Of a stretch of 64,000 nt of DNA, positions 27,109-35,776 are shown piece by piece; positions within the stretch are counted from its first letter, which is position 1; each line of letters opens with the position of its first letter. Source of the stretch: Saccharothrix tamanrassetensis. GTDB taxonomy: Bacteria > Actinomycetota > Actinomycetes > Mycobacteriales > Pseudonocardiaceae. The translations under genes and the position numbers were made by a program. Under the pieces are notes generated by a model. The model had not been told where the DNA came from and searched no databases. It was given only the letters and a program-made list of their open reading frames with translations. The stretch is from the NCBI RefSeq assembly GCF_014203665.1, contig NZ_JACHJN010000011.1:1-64000 (forward strand), read 5' to 3'.

Positions 27109-27948
27109 ATGAGCACACAACCGACGAGCACCACGTCCACCGCCACGGTCGGCACCCTGCGGGTGGACGACGCGTCCCTGCACTACGAGGTGCGCGGCCA
27201 CGGCCCCCTGGTGGTGCTGGCCGCCGCGCCGATGGATGCCCGGTCGTTCGAGCCGCTGGCCGACCTGCTCGCCACCGACCACACGGTGCTCACCACCGAC
27301 CCGCGCGGCATCCACCGCAGCCCGGTGGACGACCTCGAACGCGACTCGACCCCCGAGCGGCGCGCCGACGACCTGTACCGGCTGATCACCCACCTGGACG
27401 CCGGCCCGGCCGCGGTGCTCGGCTCCAGCGGCGGCGCGGTCAGCGTGCTGGCCCTCGCCCAGGCACACCCCGAGGTGGCGCACACCGTCATCGCGCACGA
27501 GCCTCCGTTGAACGAGCTGCTGGACGACCGCGAGGAGCTGCGCGAGCGGACCGAGGAGATCATCACCACCTACCGGTCGGGCGACCCGGTCGGTGCGTTC
27601 CGCAAGTTCCTGGAGATGGCGAACATCCAGCTGCCCGAAGAGGTGTTGCAGCACATGGCCGGCGGGGAACGCGACCCCCAGTCCATCGCGGACGACGACT
27701 ACCAGTACACGCGGATGCTGCGCGCGACCACGCGGTGGGTGCCCGACCTGGAGAAGCTGCGCTCGTCGGCGTCGCGGATCCTGGTCGGTATCGGCGAGGA
27801 GTCCACCGGGCAGCTCTGCGACCGCACCTCGCGGGCGCTCGCCGCCGGGCTCGGCACCGAACCGACGATGTTCCCCGGCGACCACGTCGGGTTCGCGCAC
27901 GACCCCGAGGCGTTCGCGACCCGGCTGCGGATCGTGCTGAAGGGGTGA
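27109..27948 (+). CDS. Alpha/beta hydrolase
   Basis: 279 residues. ATG 27109 follows GGAGG. Hydrolase elements: HGPLVVLAAAPMDARSFEPL, TTDPRGIHRS, nucleophile elbow GSSGGAV with Ser107, and a late GDHVGFAHDPEAF supplying the histidine. The likely acid lies near ILVGIGEES. The substrate is unknown. Divergent from the SnoaL-type sigma factor gene, a common pairing. Confidence 0.82.
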   Translation: MSTQPTSTTSTATVGTLRVDDASLHYEVRGHGPLVVLAAAPMDARSFEPLADLLATDHTVLTTDPRGIHRSPVDDLERDSTPERRADDLYRLITHLDAGPAAVLGSSGGAVSVLALAQAHPEVAHTVIAHEPPLNELLDDREELRERTEEIITTYRSGDPVGAFRKFLEMANIQLPEEVLQHMAGGERDPQSIADDDYQYTRMLRATTRWVPDLEKLRSSASRILVGIGEESTGQLCDRTSRALAAGLGTEPTMFPGDHVGFAHDPEAFATRLRIVLKG

Positions 27949-28000
27949 CCCACCGGTCTCACGGGGCTCGACGCGCCGGATCACCGGAGAAAAGGCGGGC

Positions 28001-28023
28001 GGGGCGCCGATCTCCGGCGCCCC
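28001..28023. terminator. Hairpin after the alpha/beta hydrolase gene
   Basis: GGGGCGCCG (28001-28009) pairs with CGGCGCCCC (28015-28023), loop ATCTC, about 50 bp past the stop. The remainder of 27949-28237 holds the candidate promoter of the next operon and no gene. Confidence 0.55.
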
Positions 28024-28184
28024 GGCCCCCGTGCGGACCTCTCGGCGGCAGGCGGGTCCACCCGTCCTCTGCTTCCGGCGTCACGACGCCACGGCGGGTG
28101 CCGTGCCGGTGAAACCCGGTGCGACCTGCTCTCACCTACGGGTTGGCCGTCGGTCCTCGGCCCCTGGGTTCCCCGAACGGCCGT

Positions 28185-28210
28185 GCGTACACACCGCACC
28201 CAGTGGGTAG
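28185..28210 (+). promoter_or_regulatory. Possible SigB-like promoter of the envelope operon
   Basis: GCGT (28185-28188), 16 bases, GGGTAG (28205-28210) fits the loose GNNT-N14-16-GGGTA pattern, 28 bp before the ATG at 28238, which has GAGGAGA. Holin-X/DUF3618 operons are often stress-induced in actinomycetes. Pattern match only. Confidence 0.3.
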
Positions 28211-28237
28211 TCCTGGGCCGATGAGAGGAGACGGCCC

Positions 28238-28630
28238 ATGAACCCCACCGACCCGTCCACCGCGGAACTGGTCGGCCGACTGTCCGAACAGGTCAGCAGG
28301 CTCGCCCGGGAGGAGATCCGGCTCGCCGTCGCCGAGGTCAAGACCAAGGGCAGGCACGTCGGCGTGGGCGCCGGGCTGCTGGGCGGCGCGGGAGTGCTCG
28401 CGTGGTTCGGCGTCATGGCGCTGATCGCGGGCCTGATCCTGGTGCTGGCGCTGGTGATGCCCGCGTGGCTGGCGGCGTTCGTCGTCGCGGTCGCCGTGTT
28501 CGCGGTCGCGGGCGTGCTCGCGCTGTTCGGCCGCAAGCAGATCGACCAGGGCACGCCACCCATCCCCGAGCAGGCGGTGGACAGCGTGAAGCGGGACATC
28601 ACCCAGGTCAAGGAGAGGGCGCACCGATGA
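28238..28630 (+). CDS. Phage holin-family (Actinobacterial holin-X, DUF1469-like) membrane protein
   Basis: 130 residues: a cytoplasmic helix (RLAREEIRLAVAEVK), two long hydrophobic helices (LAWFGVMALIAGLILVLALV and AAFVVAVAVFAVAGVLALF) and a basic tail. This is the chromosomal holin-X family, not evidence of a prophage. The stop overlaps the next ATG (ATGA). Confidence 0.85.
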   Translation: MNPTDPSTAELVGRLSEQVSRLAREEIRLAVAEVKTKGRHVGVGAGLLGGAGVLAWFGVMALIAGLILVLALVMPAWLAAFVVAVAVFAVAGVLALFGRKQIDQGTPPIPEQAVDSVKRDITQVKERAHR

Positions 28631-29040
28631 GCAAGGACGTTCCGCAGGACCCGGCCGCTCTGCGCGCGGACATCGCGAAGACCCGCAACGAGCTTGGCGA
28701 CACCGTGGAGGCGCTGGTGCACAAGGCAGACGTGCCCGCCCGCGTGAAGGAAACCGCGCACGAGGGCGTGGAGCAGGTGAAGGAACAAGCGGCGGCCGTC
28801 GCCGAACGGGTCAACACGGCCGCCCTGGTGGCCGCCGAGAAGGCCCAGGAGACCGCCGCCAAGGCGCAGCAGACCGCGGCGAAGGTCTCGTCGCAGGTGT
28901 CGGACAGGGCGTCGCACGCGGTGGACGCGCTGCCGCCGCCGGTCGCCGACCAGGTCCGCAGGCACCCGGCCGCGATCGCCGTCGGCGCGGCGGCCCTCGT
29001 CGTGCTGTTGTGGAAGCTGCTGCGGGGAGGCAGGTCGTGA
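28627..29040 (+). CDS. DUF3618 membrane-anchored helical protein
   Basis: 137 residues. The DUF3618 motif is at the N-terminus (LRADIAKTRNELGDTVEALV), followed by a long alanine-rich amphipathic helix (AEKAQETAAKAQQTAAKV) and a C-terminal transmembrane segment (AIAVGAAALVVLLWKLL). ATG 28627 overlaps the previous stop, and its stop overlaps the next GTG. The role, probably envelope-related, is not established. Confidence 0.85.
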   Translation: MSKDVPQDPAALRADIAKTRNELGDTVEALVHKADVPARVKETAHEGVEQVKEQAAAVAERVNTAALVAAEKAQETAAKAQQTAAKVSSQVSDRASHAVDALPPPVADQVRRHPAAIAVGAAALVVLLWKLLRGGRS

Positions 29041-29318
29041 ACAAGGTCCTGTACCGGCCGCTCGGGATGCTGTTCGGCGTGCTCGGCGGTATCGCCGCGA
29101 GCCGGCTGTTCGCCCAGGTGTGGAAGATGATCAGCGGGGACCGGGTCGCCCCCACCGCCACCCAGCGGGACCGCGGCTGGGGTGAGGTGCTGCTCGCGGC
29201 CACCATCCAGGGCGCGATCTTCGGCCTGGTGAAGGCCGCGATCGACCGGGGTGGTGCCACCGGCTACGACAAGCTCACCGGCGAGTGGCCGGGCGACACC
29301 GAGGACGTCGACAAGTAG
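29037..29318 (+). CDS. DUF4235 family membrane protein
   Basis: 93 residues from GTG 29037 (GTGA overlap with the previous gene). Two membrane helices (GMLFGVLGGIAASRLFAQVW and LLAATIQGAIFGLVKAA) frame a short loop with GDRVAPTATQRDRGW. DUF4235 proteins regularly accompany DUF3618 and holin-X proteins, as here. Confidence 0.82.
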   Translation: MNKVLYRPLGMLFGVLGGIAASRLFAQVWKMISGDRVAPTATQRDRGWGEVLLAATIQGAIFGLVKAAIDRGGATGYDKLTGEWPGDTEDVDK

Positions 29319-29352
29319 CGGCGTCCTTCCGAGGACGGCCCGTTCGCTCCCG

Positions 29353-29399
29353 ACCGGCCCGCGTCGACCGCTGTGACGAGTCGGTCGACGCGGGCCGGT
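29353..29399. terminator. Strong bidirectional hairpin
   Basis: A perfect 17-bp stem, ACCGGCCCGCGTCGACC (29353-29369) with GGTCGACGCGGGCCGGT (29383-29399), 13-base loop, stands between the convergent DUF4235 and crotonase genes. Confidence 0.8.
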
Positions 29400-29420
29400 G
29401 TGCGTCGAGCCGGCGGTGCC

Positions 29421-30179
29421 TCAGAAGCGGGGTGCGCGCTTTTCGAGGAAGGCCTGTACGCCCTCGGCGTACTCGGGGCTGTGCACGGCCTCGTCGTACA
29501 GCGCCCGCACCACGGCGTCCTCCTCGTGCTGTCCGTCGGTGATCAGGTCGACGATGGTCTTCGCGCCGCGCACGCTCACCCGCGCCCGTGACGCGATCAC
29601 CTCGGACAGCTCCTCCACCCGCGTGTCCAGGTCCTCGTGGACCTCGTTCACCAGACCGATCCGCAGAGCGGTCGCCGAGTCGATGAGTTCGCCGCTGAAC
29701 AGGATCTGCTTGGCCCAGGCCGGGCCCACCGCGTCCACCAGCCGCTTGGTCGACGTCAGGTCGTAGACGATCCCGAGCTTCGCCGGTGTGATGCCGAACT
29801 TCGCGCCGGTGGAGGCGATCCGGAGGTCGCACGCCAAGGCGATCTCGCACCCTCCGCCGACGCAGAAGCCGTTCACCGCCGCGACGGTCGGCTTGCCCAG
29901 GGTCGCGATGGCGCGTCCCCCGTCGTGCACGGCCTCGCCGTACCTGGCCGCGCCGTCCGCCCCCTTGCGCAACGTCGAGAACTCGCTGATGTCGGCTCCC
30001 GCCGAGAAGTGCTCGCCACCGCGAACCACCAGCACCCGGACGTCCGGGTCGTCCCGGACGCGCGCCAGCAGGCCCGGCAGCGACGACCACATCCGGTAGC
30101 TCATCGCGTTGCGCTTGGCGGGCCGGTCGATCGTCAGCGTCGCGACCGGGCCGGCCGCGTCCAGTCTCAACGTCACCAC
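29421..30179 (-). CDS. Enoyl-CoA hydratase/isomerase-family protein (crotonase), atypical active site
   Basis: 252 residues with the crotonase core: oxyanion-hole segments GGEHFSAGADISEF and GFCVGGGCEIALACD. At the first catalytic position, where hydratases have E in FGxPE, this protein has FGITPAKLG, and the second glutamate region reads GPAWAKQILFSG. Both acid residues of classical hydratases therefore seem absent, so hydration is doubtful and an isomerase, thioesterase or other crotonase reaction may apply. It is a single gene flanked by terminators. Confidence 0.8.
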   Translation of the reverse strand: MVTLRLDAAGPVATLTIDRPAKRNAMSYRMWSSLPGLLARVRDDPDVRVLVVRGGEHFSAGADISEFSTLRKGADGAARYGEAVHDGGRAIATLGKPTVAAVNGFCVGGGCEIALACDLRIASTGAKFGITPAKLGIVYDLTSTKRLVDAVGPAWAKQILFSGELIDSATALRIGLVNEVHEDLDTRVEELSEVIASRARVSVRGAKTIVDLITDGQHEEDAVVRALYDEAVHSPEYAEGVQAFLEKRAPRF

Positions 30180-30222
30180 CGCAGGTTAGAGCGGCTGTGG
30201 CGGCTCCGGGCAGTGAGCGGTC

Positions 30223-30840
30223 TCACGCCAGCCACCAGAACGTCAGGCCGCCGACCACGAGGCCCAGCGCCACACCGCCGACGACCTGGGCCACCGTGTG
30301 GTCTCCCAACGCGACCCGTGACCACCCGACCAGTGCGACGGCGGGCGAGAACACCAGGGTCCACAGCCCGAACGTCACCACCAGCACCGCCAACGCGCCC
30401 GCCGCCACGGCCGTGTGGACCGAGATCTTCCAGCCCCGGCCGCCACCCGGCACGGGCGCGGCGAACGTGATCGCGATGCTCACCACCAGGCTCAGGAACA
30501 TCGACAACGACAGCGCCAGCATCCGGTGTGGCGCGTTGCCCAGCAGCAGCACCGCGATACCGGTGCCCAACGACGCGGCGCAGGTGAACAGCGGCACCAG
30601 CCGGCCTTCGCGGTTGGTCACGTGGTGGCCGTCCCACTGCCCGCGCCGCGCGCCGTGCACCACCACGGCCATCGGGATCACCGAGCCGGTCACGCCGACC
30701 ACGAGGCCCCAGACCAGGGTTTGCAGCGGGTTCCCGGTGGCGTGCCAGGCCACCAGCATGGGCAGGCTCAGCACGAGCACCCACGGGGCGAGGATCTCCG
30801 TCACCATGCGGGCGAGCAGTGGCGGTGTGGACATGGCCAT
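30223..30840 (-). CDS. PAP2-superfamily phosphatase (membrane)
   Basis: 205 residues with about five membrane helices. The PAP2 signature is in the C-terminal half: KISVHTAVAAGA (motif 2-like) and WSRVALGDHTVAQVVGG (SRxxxGxHxxxDV-like, with Gln-Val at the end). It probably dephosphorylates a lipid pyrophosphate or phosphatidate at the membrane. The gene is followed on the same strand by the crotonase. Confidence 0.75.
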   Translation of the reverse strand: MAMSTPPLLARMVTEILAPWVLVLSLPMLVAWHATGNPLQTLVWGLVVGVTGSVIPMAVVVHGARRGQWDGHHVTNREGRLVPLFTCAASLGTGIAVLLLGNAPHRMLALSLSMFLSLVVSIAITFAAPVPGGGRGWKISVHTAVAAGALAVLVVTFGLWTLVFSPAVALVGWSRVALGDHTVAQVVGGVALGLVVGGLTFWWLA

Positions 30841-30857
30841 GGGCGGAGCCTAAGCCG

Positions 30858-30897
30858 CGGTGGTCGCGGGCGAAATGATGTTCGCCCGCGACCACCG
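30858..30897. terminator. Hairpin after the secreted-protein gene
   Basis: A 17-bp perfect stem (30858-30874 with 30881-30897; core GGTCGCGGGCGAA / TTCGCCCGCGACC) with a 6-base loop lies 33 bp past the stop of the minus-strand secreted-protein gene. Confidence 0.75.
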
Positions 30898-30929
30898 GTT
30901 GGGGTGATCCACAGGCCGCCGCCGCCGGC

Positions 30930-31865
30930 CTACCGGTACGCGTTGCGGGTGTACGTCAGGCTGAACTCGCCCCGGTTCGCGAAGTACACCGACACCAGGT
31001 GGGCCGGGTCGGTGGCGGGCAGGCCGCGCGGCAGGTCGCTGCCGTCGTTGCCGTCGTCCCAGCCCCACGCGGTGTTCGCGGCGTTGTTCTTCCCGTTGTC
31101 ACCCCGCAAAGTGCCCCAGCCCGCGAACGTCGTCGAGTCCGACCGCCGCGCCCACAGCCCGCCGGCCGCGAACGTGTCGACCAGCCGGTACCCCACCGAG
31201 CGGTCGTTGCCACCGGACGGCACCTCGCCGGTCCCGCTGGGCACGTAGACCACGCCGTCACCGCCGGGGAACTCCGCGCCGTTCCACGCGTAGATCCCGT
31301 GCCCCTTGGCTTCCTGCCGCGTGACCGGCCGCCCGCCCTGCACCGGCAACGTCCCGTCGAGGTTCTCCCGACCGCCGGTGAACGTGCTGCCGGCGGGCAC
31401 GTAGGAGTAGAAGTCGCTGTGCGCCACGGTGACCACGGCTTCCAGCCTGCCGAACGCCGAACCGTCCCTGCGCACGGTCGCCAGCACGCCCTCCATGTCG
31501 TTCTCGTGCGTGAACTGCTCGAACGGGTCGGGGAAGTCCTCCCAGTCACGCGGGTGGTAGAAGCTGTAGGTGATGAACCAGTGGGTCGACGTCTCCACCA
31601 CCGAGTAGTACGCCGCACCGGTCAGCCGGGACAGCGAGTCGTCCTGGCTCTCCCAGTTGTTCAGCGTGTTCCACTCGCCGTCGAAGTCCACAGTGGACAG
31701 GTAGTCGGCGTCGTAGTCCGAGGAGTCCGTGTCCTGGTAGTGGATCGGTGCCCAATGGAACGCCAGCTCGGCGTCCGTGGCCGCTTTCGCGGGAGTGGCG
31801 ACCAGTACCGTGAGAGCGACCGCGGCGATTAGGGACGCGGCGGCTTTGCGTGCGGGGAACACCAT
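30930..31865 (-). CDS. Secreted protein of unknown function
   Basis: 311 residues beginning with a Sec signal peptide (basic MVFPARK, hydrophobic SLIAAVALTVLV, cleavage likely after AKA at 28). The mature part is rich in Trp, Tyr, Asp and Gly (HWAPIHYQDT, HWFITYSFYHPRDWED, AGGLWARRSD, NTAWGWDDGNDG), with a conserved-looking HENDMEGVLATVRRD. This last pattern recalls Vps62/NPP1-like secreted proteins, but I cannot confirm it. ATG 31865 has the strong GGAAGGTGGAG upstream. No enzymatic motif was identified. The 224 bp upstream (31866-32089) hold its promoter and no gene. Confidence 0.7.
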   Translation of the reverse strand: MVFPARKAAASLIAAVALTVLVATPAKAATDAELAFHWAPIHYQDTDSSDYDADYLSTVDFDGEWNTLNNWESQDDSLSRLTGAAYYSVVETSTHWFITYSFYHPRDWEDFPDPFEQFTHENDMEGVLATVRRDGSAFGRLEAVVTVAHSDFYSYVPAGSTFTGGRENLDGTLPVQGGRPVTRQEAKGHGIYAWNGAEFPGGDGVVYVPSGTGEVPSGGNDRSVGYRLVDTFAAGGLWARRSDSTTFAGWGTLRGDNGKNNAANTAWGWDDGNDGSDLPRGLPATDPAHLVSVYFANRGEFSLTYTRNAYR

Positions 31866-32089
31866 GCTCCACCTTCCGTCAGGGATGTGGCCCGTCGGCA
31901 GAGCCAACGGGCCTCGCGAAACCCTGCGGTGAAGAGGCGGCCAACACAAGGCGTTGTTCAGGTGATCATTCCTCCGGGACATCGCCCATTTGGCCGCATG
32001 TATCCACTTAGGACAGACCGATGCTCGGCAGCAGTCGCTCGAGATGCGGACACGTACTGCCGGAGCCTGAAGCCAGGCGGCAAGGGTGA

Positions 32090-32890
32090 TCAGGCGTCCG
32101 GGAACATCCGCGCCATGCCGGGCGGCGGCGTGAACGGGGCCCAGTGGCCTTCGCGTTGCGCCAACCTGTCGGCGACGACCCACCAGACGGTCGGGTTGTA
32201 GCCGTAGCCCAGGTGGCTGGACGCGACGGCGACGTTCTCACGGCGCGCGGCGGGCTCCTCGACGCACGTCCGCCACGACACGATCCCGTCGGACTTCGAG
32301 TACACCGACGTCGCGGGGACCGGGATCGGCGGCCGGGTGTGCTCGGGCGGCGGCATGTCCAGGCCCGCCACGTAGAACCGGGCCAGCAGCCGGTAGACCG
32401 GGTTGATCCTGGTCTGCCGCGGGTCGGTCATCGCGTACGGGCTGCCGAGGGTGATGACCTGCCGCACCGAGCCGGGGTGCTCGCGGGCCAGTTCACGGGC
32501 GAAGATGCCGCCCAGGCTCCAGCCGACGAGGCTCACCGGCGCTTCCTCGCCGAGTTCGCGCAGCAACGCGCGCATACCGTTCACCGCATCCACGGACGGC
32601 CCGATGTTGCGTCCCAGCCCCCACCCGCGCACGTCGTAGCCGAGGCCGGCCAGGAACTTCCGCAGCATCCCCGTCGACCCGTCCGCGGCCCCGAGACCGG
32701 GCAGGACGAGCACGGTGTGCCCGTCGCCGCTGGGCGCGGCACGCAGCAGGGACCGGGTGGCGGCGAACTGCCCGATGTCCACCACCGCGCGGGTCGGCTC
32801 GGTCAGGTACCACAGCAGGCCGGGTGCCGAACGCGGCACGGCGTGCGGCTCAGGACGCTCCGACGGTGGGATGTCCGGTAGTGCCGTCAT
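32090..32890 (-). CDS. Alpha/beta hydrolase, lipase-like
   Basis: 266 residues from ATG 32890, preceded by GGGGGAGGGG. The nucleophile elbow is GWSLGGIFA, with an oxyanion strand HTVLVLPGLGAADGS, acid region SKSDGIVSW and C-terminal histidine SSHLGYG. The architecture resembles PGAP1/lipase class proteins. No signal peptide, so probably cytoplasmic. The substrate is unknown. Confidence 0.78.
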   Translation of the reverse strand: MTALPDIPPSERPEPHAVPRSAPGLLWYLTEPTRAVVDIGQFAATRSLLRAAPSGDGHTVLVLPGLGAADGSTGMLRKFLAGLGYDVRGWGLGRNIGPSVDAVNGMRALLRELGEEAPVSLVGWSLGGIFARELAREHPGSVRQVITLGSPYAMTDPRQTRINPVYRLLARFYVAGLDMPPPEHTRPPIPVPATSVYSKSDGIVSWRTCVEEPAARRENVAVASSHLGYGYNPTVWWVVADRLAQREGHWAPFTPPPGMARMFPDA

Positions 32891-33046
32891 GGCCCCTCCC
32901 CCGGCTGGTCCGTGAGCGCCCCCGCGTAACCATGATGTTTCCAAAGAACCGGATGCACCAGTCCCGGATACATCTCGACGACCACGAACCCGAGTGGTGC
33001 CCCTGTTCCTCGGGCGACCGCGAAGCCGGCCTCGCGCCCGCCGGGC

Positions 33047-33877
33047 TCATCGGCGCACGAATGCCAGGACGTGCTCGGTGGCGTCCAGCCGGTGACCGCT
33101 CTCCGGCCACAGCTCCACCTCGGCGTGCGGCACCAGTTCCCGCATCCGGTCGGCCGCCTTCACGCCGTCGTGCACGACGTTGCGTCCGCCGAACAGCGCC
33201 AACGTCGGCACCCGGACCTCGCGCAACGCCTCGCCGAACGGCAGTTGCGGTGGCAGGTGGGCGCGGTACTCGCGGATGCCGGCCAGCACCAGCCGCACGT
33301 CGGGTCGTTCCGGATCCAGCCCGCCCGCCCATCTCAGGAACCACCGCCAGGCCCGGTCACGCCTGATCAGCGACGCCAGAGCGGCCCGCCACACCACGCC
33401 GAAGCCGAACCCGACCGTCACCCCGGTGGGGTCGATGAGGCTGATCGAGGCGATCCGCTCCGGTGCGTGGACCGCCGCCGCGCACACGTGCCACCCGCCC
33501 GAGGACGCGCCGACCAGGTGGGCGAGGTCCAGCCCGAGGCCGGCGAGCACCTCGTCCAGCCATCGGCCCCGGTCGACAGCGTTCCGGATGGGCGCGGTCT
33601 GCACGCTGTGGCCGGGTTCGCCCAAGGTGTCCACCGCGTACACGGCGTTGTCGCGGGCGTAGCGGCCCAGTTCGGCGCCCCAGCCGGCGGAGGTCGCGGA
33701 CAGTCCGGGCAGCAGCACCAGCGGCACGCCGTGACCGAACCGGTAGACCCTGGTGGTGCCGAAGGACGTCGGCACGTCCGACACCTCGTCCGGAGCCGGG
33801 CACAGGGCCATGGCCAGGCGGTAGGCGGCGAAGTACCGTTCCCGGGCTTCCGGGCTCGCGAAGGTTCCCGTCTTCAT
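33047..33877 (-). CDS. Alpha/beta hydrolase
   Basis: 276 residues. LVLLPGLSATSAGWG, nucleophile elbow GASSGGWHV, acid in LALFGGRNVVHDG and histidine in WPESGHRLDATEHVL make a complete catalytic triad. The substrate is unknown. It is divergent from the AraC-type gene by about 60 bp, which probably regulates it. Confidence 0.82.
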   Translation of the reverse strand: MKTGTFASPEARERYFAAYRLAMALCPAPDEVSDVPTSFGTTRVYRFGHGVPLVLLPGLSATSAGWGAELGRYARDNAVYAVDTLGEPGHSVQTAPIRNAVDRGRWLDEVLAGLGLDLAHLVGASSGGWHVCAAAVHAPERIASISLIDPTGVTVGFGFGVVWRAALASLIRRDRAWRWFLRWAGGLDPERPDVRLVLAGIREYRAHLPPQLPFGEALREVRVPTLALFGGRNVVHDGVKAADRMRELVPHAEVELWPESGHRLDATEHVLAFVRR

Positions 33878-33936
33878 GCCCGGCGAACGTACGGATCCAC
33901 CGCTTTCCGGTATTGGACGGAAGTAAGCCGGCGGAC

Positions 33937-34710
33937 GTGGCCGACTGGTCGATCGTCCTACCTCGGCGGGAAGTCGAACGCGCCGGTCCGTTGATCTTCG
34001 GCAGCCCGAAGGCTCCCGGCGTGCTGTCGTACAGCGTCCACGACATGTCCACCGGGCTGGAGCACTGGACCGTCGCCCCGCTGGCCGCCGTCATGCTGAC
34101 CATCGACCTCGAAGCCCCCGACCGGTGCAGCCTGCCGTGGTCCCCCGTGAACGGCCTTCGCGACCGCCCGTTGACCATCGAACAGTCGGGTCGCTCGGTC
34201 GGCGTGACGGTCGGGCTGTCACCGCACGCCGCACACGCCCTCTTCGGCCCGATGAGAGAGCTGGCCAACACCACCGTCGGGCTGACCGACCTCCTGGGCC
34301 ACGACGCACAGCTGCTGGCCGAGCAGCTGGCCGGCCTCCCCACCTGGCCCGCCCGCTTCGGCCTGCTGGACGGCTACCTGACCCGGCGCTGCCTCGCCGG
34401 ACCGCAGCCGGCCGATCCGGTGCGGGCCGCGTGGCACCTCCTGGCCCGGACCGGCGGCCGGGTGCGGATAGCCGATCTCGCCGACCGGATCGGGTGGATC
34501 CGACAGCACCTCGTCACCAGGTTCCGCGACCAGTTCGGCCTCGGCCCGAAGTCCGCGGCACGGGTGCTGCGCCTGCACCGGGCGGTGTCCCTGATGCCGG
34601 GCTCACCGCCGGCGACGATCGCGGCCGAGTGCGGCTACGCCGACCAGTCCCACCTCAACCGCGACTTCCGCGCCCTCACCGGCACCACGCCGACCGGCTA
34701 CACCCGTTGA
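33937..34710 (+). CDS. AraC-family transcriptional regulator
   Basis: 257 residues from GTG 33937; TTG 33913 is a possible start and neither has a good ribosome site. An N-terminal sensing region (VLSYSVHDMSTGLEHWTVAP) is followed by a C-terminal AraC domain: RIADLADRIGWIRQHLVTRF and PPATIAAECGYADQSHLNRD. Divergent from the hydrolase gene. Short direct repeats of the type CCCCTTCGAG lie just after the stop (34715-34752). The rest of 34711-34909 is empty. Confidence 0.85.
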   Translation: MADWSIVLPRREVERAGPLIFGSPKAPGVLSYSVHDMSTGLEHWTVAPLAAVMLTIDLEAPDRCSLPWSPVNGLRDRPLTIEQSGRSVGVTVGLSPHAAHALFGPMRELANTTVGLTDLLGHDAQLLAEQLAGLPTWPARFGLLDGYLTRRCLAGPQPADPVRAAWHLLARTGGRVRIADLADRIGWIRQHLVTRFRDQFGLGPKSAARVLRLHRAVSLMPGSPPATIAAECGYADQSHLNRDFRALTGTTPTGYTR

Positions 34711-34909
34711 GCCAACCCCTTCGAGCAGGCCCCTTCGAGTCAGCCCCTTGAGGCCGGACCTCCGAGTCGGACCCGGCTGACCCGGAGCCGCTGAGCAGGC
34801 CTGTCGAGCGGCGACACCGAGTCGGTCGCGACCACCTCCGACCCACCGCCCACCGCGGCCGGAACGGCGGTGCCGTCCCGGCTTGAGCGGTCCCGGATGC
34901 CGGAGGCGA

Positions 34910-35710
34910 TCACCTCGGCGGTCCGGCGGCGATGCGGTCGCGGACCGCGTCCGGCGTGGTCTCCCAGTCCGACTCGATCCACCAGGTCGCCCCGGCCGCC
35001 GCCCACTCCCCCACGTCGACCGGGCCCACGCCCTCGGCGATCACGTCGTAGCCCTCCCAGGGCAGGCCTTCGGCCTCGCGCAGCCGGCGCACCTCCGCCA
35101 CGACCTCCGCCAGCTCGGCCGGGCTCGCCGGGCCGCGCGCCTCGCCGTCGCCGACGATGTTCGGCAGCAGCCCGTCCCACCGCGCCGCCCGCCGCAGCGA
35201 CACCTCGCGGGGGTACGCGCCCACCACCCACACCGGCACCCTCGGCTGCTGCACGGTGGGCGGTGGCGGGTAGAAGTCGGTCGCCCGGACCTGGTAGCGC
35301 CTGCCCTCGAAGGAGAACGGCTGACCGCGCATCAACCCGTCGTAGACCGCCAGGCCTTCGTCCAGCAACAGGGCGCGTTCCGCCCGGCCCTGGTCCGGCT
35401 CGAACGCGGTCCACCCGGGGTGCAGCGCGCCGAGCCCCACGCCCAACCGCACCCGGCCGCCGGACAACCGGTCCAGGGTGCCCACCTTGGACGCGACGTC
35501 CCACGGCTTGAACCGGGGCAGCGGCGTCAACATCGTCCCCACGAGCAACGACGAGGTGCGCATCGCGGCGGCGGTGAGCGCCACCCACGCGTCCACACCC
35601 CACACCGACTCGGCCAGGAACACCCCGTCCCACCCGCTCGACTCGGCCAGTTCCGCGCAGGACGCCACATCCGGGGCGTCGAAGAAGGGCAACACGATTC
35701 CGCAACGCAT
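34910..35710 (-). CDS. LLM-class flavin/F420-dependent oxidoreductase
   Basis: 266 residues, luciferase-like TIM barrel: MRCGIVLPFFDAPDVAS, WDGVFLAESVWGVDAW, TMLTPLPRFKPWDVASKVGT and LDRLSGGRVRLGVGLGALHP. Many actinobacterial members use F420; FMN is possible. ATG 35710 was chosen for the canonical N-terminus. Divergent from the leader peptide of the sulfur operon. Confidence 0.85.
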   Translation of the reverse strand: MRCGIVLPFFDAPDVASCAELAESSGWDGVFLAESVWGVDAWVALTAAAMRTSSLLVGTMLTPLPRFKPWDVASKVGTLDRLSGGRVRLGVGLGALHPGWTAFEPDQGRAERALLLDEGLAVYDGLMRGQPFSFEGRRYQVRATDFYPPPPTVQQPRVPVWVVGAYPREVSLRRAARWDGLLPNIVGDGEARGPASPAELAEVVAEVRRLREAEGLPWEGYDVIAEGVGPVDVGEWAAAGATWWIESDWETTPDAVRDRIAAGPPR

Positions 35711-35776
35711 ACCTTCGACCTTCCCACATCCTGAGCCCCCTTGGCCGGAGTTCCGCCCGGGTGCCAGCATCGGCTC

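Noticed and set aside
28238-29318. Prophage remnant because of the holin annotation
   Set aside because: Holin-X proteins with DUF3618 and DUF4235 are chromosomal envelope genes in actinomycetes and no phage genes are nearby.
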